Shown: one piece after another, positions 53,107 to 60,719 of the stretch
Position numbering within the stretch: position 1 is the first letter of the stretch
How the letters are laid out: every line of letters begins with the position of its first letter
Source: Brevundimonas sp. EYE_349
GTDB taxonomy: Bacteria > Pseudomonadota > Alphaproteobacteria > Caulobacterales > Caulobacteraceae
Direction: 5' to 3'
Assembly (NCBI RefSeq): GCF_023147505.1
Contig: NZ_JAHXPB010000004.1
Coordinates: 285,942-349,941, forward strand
DNA length: 64,000 nucleotides
Position numbers and translations under genes: made by a program
The notes under the pieces: generated by a model
What the model saw: only the letters and a program-made list of their open reading frames with translations
The model's database searches: none
Told to the model about the DNA's origin: nothing

Positions 53107-55095
53107 TCAGCGCCGCCGGGGCGCCAGGATGTCGGACAGGCGGTCGGGGGTTCCCTCGATCCGTTCCAGGCGCGGATAGCGCAGGCCGTCGTGGTAGGCG
53201 AAGGCGACGGTGCGGAAACGGTCGCCGGATTTCAGCAGCAGTTCGAGAGGGGCGTCCGTTCCCTTGGCGGCTGTGACGGCGTTGCGGAGGACCTCGGCCG
53301 AGGCGGCCTTGCCGTTGACGGCGACCAGCGTCCAGCCGGCGCCGACGCCTTGTTCGAAGGCGGGGCCGCCCCAGCGGATATTGGTCAGCTTGTCGCCCGA
53401 CAGGGTGAAGCCCAGCGAATACTGGAAGTCGTTGGCCCAGCCGCTCTGAACCGCCTTTTCGTCGGCGTTGGGCGTGTCGGTGTAGGTCAGGCGCCAGCCG
53501 GCGCGGGCCAGGCCGTCCAGCGGCGCGCGGGCGTCTGGGCCGACGGCGTCGAGGCGGCTGCGTAGGAAGGCGGCCCAGTCGTGCGGATAGACGGCGTTCA
53601 GGGCCGCGACCACATCCTGGAACGTATAACCCTGCGGCGCCCATTGGCCGTCGTCGTGGCCGAAGAAGGCGCGGGCGAAGTCGTCGAGGGATTTGCGACC
53701 GTTCGTGCCTTCGCGGATCAGGGTGTCGGCGTCCAGCCAGACCAGCAGGCTCTCTCGGTAATAGTCGCCGGTGCCGCGCATCCATGACGGATACTGGCCC
53801 GTCACCCGATAGCCCAGCAGGTTGTGGTTGTTGGTGTCCTGAAGCGCGCGCCACTGGCGGCCCGGCTGCTGGTCGTAGAAGGCCGCCACATTGGCCAGGG
53901 TGGCCAGGGCGACGCCCTTGGAATGCAGGCCGGCGCGGGCGGCCAGCACGTCGCCCCAGTATTCGGTCTGACCCTCATAGACCCACAGGAGCGTGTTCTG
54001 GGTCGGGACGTTGTGGTTGGCGGTCAGTTCGTCCGCCGGACGCATGAACTTGCCGTTCCAGGAGTGGGCGTATTCGTGGGGCAGGAGGCCCCGGTCGCCC
54101 GCGCTCTTGGCCCAGTTGGTGAAGAAGTCGGGGGCGCCGGTGTTCTCGGACGAGCGATGATGCTCCAGCCCGATGCCGCCCATCTGGTCGGTCAGGGCGA
54201 ACAGGAACTCGTAGTGGTCGAAGTGGCGGGCGCCGAACAGGCGGTCGGCCTGCTGGACCATGTTCTCGAACAGCTTCAACTGGTCGTCCGTGGCGGCCAG
54301 ACCCTTGGCCTCGTCGGCCAGGATATTCAGGTGGACCCTTGATTCAGACGGGGCGCCGCTGGGGTCGATGTCCACGCGGCGATAATGGGCGCCGGCGAAG
54401 ATGGGGCTGTCGATCAGGGTGTAGAGGTCGGTGGGGGCGAAGGTCGCCACGTCGCCGTCCTGGGACGCCGTGGTCAGGGCCGTGCCGTATTTCCAGCCGG
54501 CGGGCAGGACGACCGAGGGGGCGACCTGGATCTGGCGGCTGAAATAGCCGGCCGGATAGAGGATGGCCTTCTCCCATTGCAGATTGACCATGGCCGGGGT
54601 CATCAGCACGCGCCAGTTGGAGCTGTCGGGCTGGGTCAACTGCTGGAACGCGACGTGGATGCTGGTCACGCCTGCCGGGATGTCGAGGTGAAAGGCGTAG
54701 GGGTCCAGCGTGTCGCGCAGCCATTCGATCCGCTGGCCATTGGCGGTCACGGTCAGGCCGGACAGCAGCTGGATGGGGCCGGTGGCGGCGTGGTTGCCGG
54801 GCAGGAACTTCGGATAGAGCAGGGTCAGCGGACCGGCGGCGGCGACCGGGATGGTCTGGCGCACCCGGATGATGCGGCGGTCCAGATCGGTGATGTCGGC
54901 GCGGTACTGGATGACGCCGGGATAGGGCTTGTCCTGCGGCGTGGGGATGGCCGGCTGGGCGCGGGGCAGGGCCAGCGGCGCCTGGGCGGCGTCGGTGATG
55001 ACGGGGGTGGACCGGAAGGTCTGAGCCATCGCAGGTGCGGCGGCGGTCGTCATCAGGACGGCGAGGCAGGCGGCGGTCAGGCGGGTACGCGGCAT
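53107..55095 (-). CDS. M61 family glycyl aminopeptidase with C-terminal PDZ
   Basis: A 662-residue exported peptidase. Signal peptide (AACLAVLMTTAAAPAMAQ), an N-terminal beta-rich domain, and the zinc motif LLPHEYAHSWNGKFMRP (HExxH) at about 325-345, with the third ligand Glu in VYEGQTEYWG. A PDZ-like domain lies near the end (FEQGVGAGWTLVAVNGKAAS). M61 peptidases release N-terminal Gly or Ala. It converges with thiG, 30 bp away. Confidence 0.92.
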   Translation of the reverse strand: MPRTRLTAACLAVLMTTAAAPAMAQTFRSTPVITDAAQAPLALPRAQPAIPTPQDKPYPGVIQYRADITDLDRRIIRVRQTIPVAAAGPLTLLYPKFLPGNHAATGPIQLLSGLTVTANGQRIEWLRDTLDPYAFHLDIPAGVTSIHVAFQQLTQPDSSNWRVLMTPAMVNLQWEKAILYPAGYFSRQIQVAPSVVLPAGWKYGTALTTASQDGDVATFAPTDLYTLIDSPIFAGAHYRRVDIDPSGAPSESRVHLNILADEAKGLAATDDQLKLFENMVQQADRLFGARHFDHYEFLFALTDQMGGIGLEHHRSSENTGAPDFFTNWAKSAGDRGLLPHEYAHSWNGKFMRPADELTANHNVPTQNTLLWVYEGQTEYWGDVLAARAGLHSKGVALATLANVAAFYDQQPGRQWRALQDTNNHNLLGYRVTGQYPSWMRGTGDYYRESLLVWLDADTLIREGTNGRKSLDDFARAFFGHDDGQWAPQGYTFQDVVAALNAVYPHDWAAFLRSRLDAVGPDARAPLDGLARAGWRLTYTDTPNADEKAVQSGWANDFQYSLGFTLSGDKLTNIRWGGPAFEQGVGAGWTLVAVNGKAASAEVLRNAVTAAKGTDAPLELLLKSGDRFRTVAFAYHDGLRYPRLERIEGTPDRLSDILAPRRR

Positions 55096-55177
55096 TCGGT
55101 CATCCAGGCATGAAGGCAGGCGCGCACCGTCGAGGGCGTCGGGCGATGCGTCAAGGGACAGATGGCCGCGACTTAAA

Positions 55178-55323
55178 CCCTCTCACTTTGGGAGAGGGCT
55201 TGAGCCTCGGAGAGCCGCAGGCGATCCGCAAGGCGAAAGGGCGAGGGTCGGGTGGTGCGACTTGGCCCGCGACCCGACCCTCATCCGACCCCTTGGGGGG
55301 CCGCCTTCTCCCATTGGGAGAAG
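55178..55323. repeat. Intergenic repeat with CCCTCTC/GAGAGGG and CTTCTCCCA/TGGGAGAAG hairpins
   Basis: A hairpin CCCTCTC...GAGAGGG (55178-55198) and a second one CTTCTCCCA-T-TGGGAGAAG (55305-55323) bracket a GC-rich middle with the Caulobacterales-like text GGCGAAAGGGCGAGGGTCGG. The layout matches the element at 34393-34534. It is the last chromosome-type feature before the mobile element. Confidence 0.55.
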
Positions 55324-55340
55324 TATAGGCTCCTTGATCC

Positions 55341-55956
55341 CGCTTAACTCTCTGTAAAACAGAATAATCTTATCGGAGAGAAGTGCCGTGTAGAGTTCGT
55401 GTAGATAATTCTGCACGTTGCCCACAAAAGATGGCTGGAGTCGCTGGCGGCGTCCACTGGTTTGGGCTGCTGTCAGCGTCAGCGGTTGGGCTCGATATGG
55501 CACCAGGCGAAGGCCGCCGCAGCCGCTCCTGCGCCCAACGCGCGGAAGTCTCGCCAGCCAAAGGAGTGACGGGGACCCGGCTGCAACGAGCATCGCGAGA
55601 GAAGCTGGGCGGAAGGCTCTTCGGAGTGCGCCGGGGGCGACGCCCCAAGTCTCTTGCGATAGGGATTGTCACCCGAGAGGGACGAGATCTCTGGCAGCGT
55701 CGGAAGCTCGTGGCGCAGCCTAAAGCCCTCCTGCGCCCCAGCGCAGATCGCCATGAACTTCAGTGCCTGAAATACCCAAGCGGGCGAACGGTGCGCGCAC
55801 GGCAAAGCCCCAAGCCTGTTGCGCTAGGGCGACCGTCCGAATGGAATGAGATCGCCAGGGCGGCCTAAGCCCAACCATCCACTCTAACTCGCTTTGACAA
55901 TCAAAAGTCGTCCGAGTGCTGATGTTCAGATCCATCAGATATTGCGGGAGATGAAC
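55341..55956. other. 616-bp gap at the left edge of the mobile element
   Basis: The junction between the repeat and the recombinase gene. Open frames exist on both strands (for example 55383-55868 plus and 55479-55805 minus) but none shows a family motif, and they overlap each other. Composition is mixed and lower in GC than the backbone. The attachment site of the element is expected here because large serine recombinases usually sit at one end of their element, but no duplicated sequence can be shown without the other end. A weak TTGACA-like sequence lies at about 55893. Confidence 0.35.
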
Positions 55957-57426
55957 ATGCAGGCCTCGCCGATTAAAGCAGCGCAGTACGTGCGAATGTC
56001 GACTGAGCGACAAGAATACTCACCCACGTTCCAGAAGGCGACCAACGAGGCCTTTGCGGTCGAACATGGGATGCAGATCGTTCGGACTTACGAAGACGCC
56101 GCCGTGAGTGGGGTCTCTCTCCGTAACAGAGACGGTCTAAAAGCCCTTTTAGCCGACGTGCTTTCAGGGGACAGCGGGTTCACCTGCGTCCTTGTTTACG
56201 ACGTCAGCCGATGGGGCCGGTTCCAAAATTCCGACCAGGCCGCCTACTACGAGTTCATGTGCGTTCAGGCGGGCGTACCTGTCCTCTATTGCGCTGACGG
56301 TTTTAAAAACGACGGCAGTCCGATGTCGCAACTGATGAAGCATATCAAACGGACCATGGCGGGACAGTACAGCCATGACCTTTCCGAGAAGGTGACACGC
56401 GCTCAGCGTGGACTATTGGCCCAAGGATTCTGGACCGGAGGGCGGGCTCCGCTCGGCTTGCGGCGGATATTCACGCGCAGTGATGGCACGATGCTCGCCG
56501 CACCATCGGGTTCGTTCGTCCGTAAACAGCAAGGTGTGCGAACCAAGCTCATCCTGGGACCGGACGCCGAGGTGGAGTTCGTGCGTCGAATATTCGCGCT
56601 CTATCTTCGTCCGAAGGCGACCACTGTGAGCGTCGCGCGAAAACTGACGGCAGATCAGGACGTGAATGCTGAGTGGGGTGATTGGTCAGCCAGACGAGTG
56701 CGGTACATCCTCGATAACCAGGCCTACATCGGCAAACTCATCGGCGGGCGTTACTCCAGACCAGTCGGCGTCAAGTCTGGGGGCGCCCTGCCTCGCGCCG
56801 ACTGGATCGTCGTGGATGACGGCGTTCCCCCAATCGTGACAAAGGATGTCTTCGAGGCTGCACAACGAAAGCGCCAGCGCAACCGAACTCCTGTTGCTTT
56901 TAAAGCCGCGCTCGCCGATCTGCGGCGCGTTGGCGCCGACCATGGCTACATCAGTCAGGGCCTCATTCGACGCTTCGGCCGATGGAGCCCCGGCGTTTAC
57001 TACCGGCAAGTCGGCCCTATGCCGGTCATTCGCGATCTACTGAACCTGCCCGTGCCGGCCAAGTTTGCGAACCATCACCTTTTTAAGGGCGACATGAACC
57101 GTCACGGCCGAGGCAAGCCGAGATATTCGATGGACGATTTGCACCAGCACCTGAAACGGGCCTTTGCCGAGCATGGCAGCCTGTCGCGTGAGATACTGGA
57201 CGCTTACGGTACGCCCAGCACCTACACGATCTACCGTCGCTACGGCTCAATGGCCGCCGCGTATCTGGCCGCTGGTTATCAGCCGAGTGGGCTTCAACTC
57301 CAGAAAATGGCGGAGCATCACTCCTCGGAAATCCTGACCGCCCGCGCGAGGCGAGCCAGTGCGGTAGCAAATGCCGCCTCCGCAGCGTCCGGGGCTATCC
57401 CAAGTTGCGATCCGATCTCGCCGTAG
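55957..57426 (+). CDS. Large serine recombinase with homing-endonuclease-type repeats
   Basis: A 489-residue site-specific recombinase. The resolvase domain (about 1-150) has the catalytic Ser in [13 protein letters not shown] and [11 protein letters not shown]. The recombinase domain follows (APLGLRRIF, then [20 protein letters not shown] with [16 protein letters not shown]). After about residue 320 the protein does not continue as a zinc-ribbon coiled coil. Instead it has two repeats of about 50 residues, [20 protein letters not shown] and [20 protein letters not shown] with [20 protein letters not shown], resembling homing-endonuclease-associated (HNH) repeats. ATG 55957 is chosen because GGGAG lies six bases before it. 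Its tail overlaps the next gene on the other strand. Confidence 0.88.
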   Translation: MQASPIKAAQYVRMSTERQEYSPTFQKATNEAFAVEHGMQIVRTYEDAAVSGVSLRNRDGLKALLADVLSGDSGFTCVLVYDVSRWGRFQNSDQAAYYEFMCVQAGVPVLYCADGFKNDGSPMSQLMKHIKRTMAGQYSHDLSEKVTRAQRGLLAQGFWTGGRAPLGLRRIFTRSDGTMLAAPSGSFVRKQQGVRTKLILGPDAEVEFVRRIFALYLRPKATTVSVARKLTADQDVNAEWGDWSARRVRYILDNQAYIGKLIGGRYSRPVGVKSGGALPRADWIVVDDGVPPIVTKDVFEAAQRKRQRNRTPVAFKAALADLRRVGADHGYISQGLIRRFGRWSPGVYYRQVGPMPVIRDLLNLPVPAKFANHHLFKGDMNRHGRGKPRYSMDDLHQHLKRAFAEHGSLSREILDAYGTPSTYTIYRRYGSMAAAYLAAGYQPSGLQLQKMAEHHSSEILTARARRASAVANAASAASGAIPSCDPISP

Positions 57427-57557
57427 GTGAGCCCCCCGAAACGATGGAGAACGAACACGTCGCGAAGGTTGGTAGGCAGTCGCAGGATCGCCGCCTTAAG
57501 GACATCCGCAGAGCTTCTTGCACGTCGGCGTTTTGGCCGGGACTTTGGCGTTGTCAT
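57318..57557 (-). CDS. Sigma-70 region 4-like DNA-binding protein
   Basis: A 79-residue protein: a basic N-terminus ([12 protein letters not shown]), then [20 protein letters not shown] and [20 protein letters not shown], which is the sigma region 4 / ECF helix-turn-helix pattern. There is no region 2, so it cannot be a whole sigma factor. It may be a stand-alone regulator of the element. Its last 109 bp overlap the 3' end of the recombinase in antisense. It lies 68 bp downstream of the Tat-type exported gene on the same strand. Confidence 0.75.
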   Translation of the reverse strand: MTTPKSRPKRRRARSSADVLKAAILRLPTNLRDVFVLHRFGGLTYGEIGSQLGIAPDAAEAAFATALARLARAVRISEE

Positions 57558-57625
57558 CCGCTCGTCCTCCAGTCGATTCCGATGATGGCTCGATCATTAG
57601 CAGCACGTCGTCGATCGCCTTCCGG

Positions 57626-58171
57626 CTAGGCGTTCAACAAGTTCATGGAAGTTCCTTGGGAGATCGCGATGAGGTCCATCCGCGATCTCGTGATCATTGC
57701 GTGGGCCTCCGGATGGTCCTCGGGCCAGATCAGACGCTCAACGACTGCCAGCCGCGCAACGATCGCCTCCAAGGTCGCCGCGCTTGAATCAGGGATCGCC
57801 TCTAGAAGACGCTCACGCTTGTCGAATAGCGTGGTCAAGATGCCGTCTATGTCGCGAAGCTCTTTGGACCATGGCAAAGCCTGCTGTTCAGTCGGCGTGA
57901 GGTTGCACCACGAATGCTCCCGGATCAGCCAGCCTTCCAGTTTCGCCCAACGGGTCTGGAGACGCTCTATCTGGGCATCGACGGCCAGCCAGTTTCTGCA
58001 CCGCCGCGTCGCTACGTCCGAAGCGGCATCGGCGGCGGGAAGCAGGGCAGCGGAAGCGGCAGCCGGATTGGCCGCCCCAAACGCAACGGCCGATGTGCCG
58101 GCGATGAGCGCGCGCCTGGAAAGTGCAGGCAGGCGCGCGTCCTCGATGCCCGTCTTTCGACGCGAGCCCAT
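57626..58171 (-). CDS. Exported protein with Tat-like signal, unknown function
   Basis: A 181-residue protein. The N-terminus carries a twin-arginine-like segment (SRRALIAGTSAVAFGAANPA, cut near AASA). The mature part is helical and contains two cysteines (RRCRNWLAV and SWCNLT) and heptad-like text (KELRDIDGILTTLFDKRERL). The family is not recognised. A twin arginine with a weak following motif could also be a Sec signal. It is followed by the sigma-like gene, and its start faces the XRE regulator across an AT-rich region with palindromes. Confidence 0.7.
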   Translation of the reverse strand: MGSRRKTGIEDARLPALSRRALIAGTSAVAFGAANPAAASAALLPAADAASDVATRRCRNWLAVDAQIERLQTRWAKLEGWLIREHSWCNLTPTEQQALPWSKELRDIDGILTTLFDKRERLLEAIPDSSAATLEAIVARLAVVERLIWPEDHPEAHAMITRSRMDLIAISQGTSMNLLNA

Positions 58172-58195
58172 GACTAATGCCTTCCAATCAACTAT

Positions 58196-58265
58196 GATTA
58201 TTTTATAATCGCCGAAGGCAAGTGCCGTGTCAATATAAAATAGTCTTTCATGATAATAAAATCAT
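58196..58265. promoter_or_regulatory. Two AT-rich palindromes between the Tat-type gene and the XRE regulator
   Basis: GATTAT-TTT-ATAATC (58196-58210) and ATGAT-AATAAA-ATCAT (58250-58265) stand out in GC-rich DNA. They share the ATGAT..ATC theme. Between them TATAAAAT (from 58234) may be a -10 box for the XRE gene. They are likely operators for the adjacent XRE-type protein controlling both divergent genes. Confidence 0.45.
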
Positions 58266-58272
58266 CATTGCT

Positions 58273-58521
58273 GTGCTGACATCCCCACAAATCAAGGCCG
58301 CGCGCGCCCTCCTCGGTTGGAGCCAGCCTTCGTTGGCGAAGGCGTCGGGCCTCTCGCTGCCCACCATCGTGCGTATGGAGAGCCAGCTCGGTCCGGGGCG
58401 TAGCTCTGCCGCTAATGTCGAAGCTGTTCAGCTGGCTCTTGAAACCGCTGGGGTCACCTTCCTGGAAGGGACAAGCGAGTCGGGGCCGGGAGTGCGCCTA
58501 AAACGCGGACTTGAAGGATGA
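58273..58521 (+). CDS. XRE-family HTH regulator
   Basis: An 82-residue helix-turn-helix protein. LTSPQIKAARALLGWSQPSL and AKASGLSLPTIVRMES are the Cro/CI-type helix-turn-helix, and VEAVQLALETAGVTFLE follows. GTG 58273 is chosen because relatives begin at this LTxxQI motif; GTG 58222 would add 17 residues through the palindromes. Such small regulators often control mobile-element genes. Confidence 0.83.
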   Translation: MLTSPQIKAARALLGWSQPSLAKASGLSLPTIVRMESQLGPGRSSAANVEAVQLALETAGVTFLEGTSESGPGVRLKRGLEG

Positions 58522-58686
58522 TGACTTAGTTAGACGCCGCTGGAAGCAGACCTCCGTTATGTCGTCTACGGGGGGGTTAGCGGAAATCGTCCCACGACGA
58601 CCTTGGGCCTTCCTTCTAAGGTCTGCCTGACACATAGCGAGCGGCCCGCTGTCGCGCCGCGCGTGCTTGGAGATAGGAGCAAGGTG

Positions 58687-59880
58687 ATGGCCGCTGCACG
58701 GGAAGAAGCGATTGCTCCTCGCCTTACGCTCATCGCCCTGTTCCTGAAATTTCTGCACTTCGGCGTCCTGGCATTCGGCGGGCCTGTCGCGCAGATCGCC
58801 ATGATCCGACACCAGCTCGTTGAGCATGAGCGATGGATTTCCAGTGCACGGTTTAACCGCCTGCTGGCGGTAATGCAGGCGCTTCCCGGTCCAGAAGCGC
58901 ATGAGCTTTGCGTACACATGGGGATGTTGGCGCGTGGCCGCATAGGCGGCGTTCTAGCGGGCCTCGGGTTCATGTTGCCGGGCTTTATCCTTATGATGCT
59001 GGCGGCATGGGCCTATGACGTCTTGGTCGCCGGTCGCGCTGTCTGGACCGGTGCGCTGCTCGGGGTTCAGATCGTCGTGGTGGCGCTCATCATCAGGGCG
59101 GTGCAGCGGATCGGGCGGCACGTCCTTGAAGACCGAATGCTGTGGTTGCTGGCAGGCCTCGGCTTTGCGTCCAGCCTCATCGGCGCGCCGTTCTGGATAC
59201 CGCTCGTCGCTGGAGGCCTGATCTACGGGTTCAGCGGACGACCCTGGATCGCTTTGGGCGTCGGTATGGTCGCCGTTGCGCTATCTGTCATCCTGCACTC
59301 AGTCGGGATGACTGCGGCTATCAAGGTCAACGGCCCTATCACTGAAGCGGGAACGCTTGATCTGTTTGTTGCAGGTCTCAAGGGCGGGCTTCTGACCTTT
59401 GGCGGGGCCTACACAGCCATTCCCTACGTTCGTGCCGATACCGTGGGACGGGGATGGCTGTCCGACGGCGCCTTTCTCGACGGTGTCGCCTTGGCTGGAG
59501 TGTTGCCCGCGCCACTGGTGATTTTCGGTACTTTCGCCGGCTATGTCGCAGGCGGTTGGACCGGAGCCTTGGCGGTGACAGCGGGCATCTTCCTGCCGGC
59601 CTTCGCCTTCTCCCTGATACTGTTCGAACGGTTGGAAGCCGTGGTGGACAACCCGGCGCTGCACCGCGTGTTAGCTGGGGTCGCAGCGGCCGTGGTTGGA
59701 ATCATTGGCGCGACCTGTCTCCAGCTGACGTGGTCAACGGCTGAACGTGCGCCGATCCTTTGGGGCGCTGCCCTCATTTTCCTAACAGCACTGGCAGCGG
59801 TGTGGCTGGCGAAAGGGAAGTGGGCGGCGCCGCTACTTATTGCGTCTGGCGCTCTCGCAGGGAGATTGATCTTCGGCTGA
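58687..59880 (+). CDS. chrA: Chromate transporter
   Basis: A 397-residue membrane protein with two homologous halves of about six membrane segments each, as in the ChrA (CHR) family. FLKFLHFGVLAFGGPVAQIA and LKGGLLTFGGAYTAIPYVRA are the paired FGG motifs. PGFILMMLAAWAYDVLVAG and PAFAFSLILFERL fit the repeat structure. ChrA exports chromate by an ion-coupled mechanism and gives resistance. AGGAG lies seven bases before ATG 58687. It looks like cargo of the element; no chrB or chrC is adjacent. Confidence 0.92.
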   Translation: MAAAREEAIAPRLTLIALFLKFLHFGVLAFGGPVAQIAMIRHQLVEHERWISSARFNRLLAVMQALPGPEAHELCVHMGMLARGRIGGVLAGLGFMLPGFILMMLAAWAYDVLVAGRAVWTGALLGVQIVVVALIIRAVQRIGRHVLEDRMLWLLAGLGFASSLIGAPFWIPLVAGGLIYGFSGRPWIALGVGMVAVALSVILHSVGMTAAIKVNGPITEAGTLDLFVAGLKGGLLTFGGAYTAIPYVRADTVGRGWLSDGAFLDGVALAGVLPAPLVIFGTFAGYVAGGWTGALAVTAGIFLPAFAFSLILFERLEAVVDNPALHRVLAGVAAAVVGIIGATCLQLTWSTAERAPILWGAALIFLTALAAVWLAKGKWAAPLLIASGALAGRLIFG

Positions 59881-59975
59881 CGGCCTGTGCCTGGGAGTGT
59901 AGCTAACGTGCAGGTCCGCAATGGGTCGATGTCAGTCATGATCATCAATGCCCGAAGCAGACTTCTGCTAAGCCC

Positions 59976-60701
59976 CTAAGAGATCATGGGTGGCAGCACT
60001 AGGCTGCTACTCTGGTAGCGGTCTGCTACCGAATCCTTCGGCGGCGCCACCGTCACCGTGCACCGCTGCACCTTCCCGCTGTCGATCGCCGCCGCCCGGC
60101 ACGTCTCAAGGGCGTCCCGGTTCTCGTCGGCAAGCCGGGCGTCCGCGACGATACGACCCCAGCCCATCGGATTCGCCGCCCGCATTAACGCTCCGCCCGC
60201 CGTCCAGCGATCCTCCCGCATCACCAGAGCCGCCACCCGCGTGTTCAGCCCGAACGGCAAGACGCCGGCGAGGATCGGCGAAAGCAACAGCCCGACCGCG
60301 AACGCCACGCCCCCGATCCAGCCCAGCAACCGGACCTGCCTATCCTTCGCCCAGGCCTGACCGATGAGGCCGGAGAGCCGCGACCGCTCGCGCTCCGCCT
60401 CCTGCGCGGCGCGGTCCAGCCTCTGCGCCGCCTCCCGCACCAGCGCCGAACCCGCCCTCGCGATACCTTGGCCCTGCTGCTCGGGCGTGAGGTTAAGCGC
60501 AGGCGAGGCCAGCACCGTCTCCAACGACTGACCGATCTCGTCGAGACCCTTGCCGAGTATCGCGAGATCCTGACTGTAGTCAGGCGGCCGCTTCTCCCGG
60601 ATCGCCGCTGGAAGGCCCTCGATAGCGCGGCGCAGCACCGAGACCTCGGCCCGCAGGTCCTCGAACGCCTGGGCCGGGTCGCCCGCTTGATCCTCCGCCA
60701 T
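59976..60701 (-). CDS. DUF6118 family protein
   Basis: A 241-residue protein. An N-terminal helical part (about 1-120, QAFEDLRAEVSVLRRAIEGL) precedes one membrane segment (WIGGVAFAVGLLLSPILAGV), then a C-terminal part with cysteine in ETCRAAAIDSGKVQRCTV. DUF6118 proteins are often encoded next to Ti-type traA genes in alphaproteobacteria. It is 18 bp downstream of traA on the same strand and therefore probably cotranscribed. Function unknown, likely conjugation-related. Confidence 0.83.
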   Translation of the reverse strand: MAEDQAGDPAQAFEDLRAEVSVLRRAIEGLPAAIREKRPPDYSQDLAILGKGLDEIGQSLETVLASPALNLTPEQQGQGIARAGSALVREAAQRLDRAAQEAERERSRLSGLIGQAWAKDRQVRLLGWIGGVAFAVGLLLSPILAGVLPFGLNTRVAALVMREDRWTAGGALMRAANPMGWGRIVADARLADENRDALETCRAAAIDSGKVQRCTVTVAPPKDSVADRYQSSSLVLPPMIS

Positions 60702-60719
60702 CCTCGCCTCCTGACTTCG

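Noticed and set aside
55383..55868. Open frames before the recombinase
   Set aside because: They overlap on both strands, lack motifs and ribosome sites, and have an amino-acid make-up like random GC-rich sequence.
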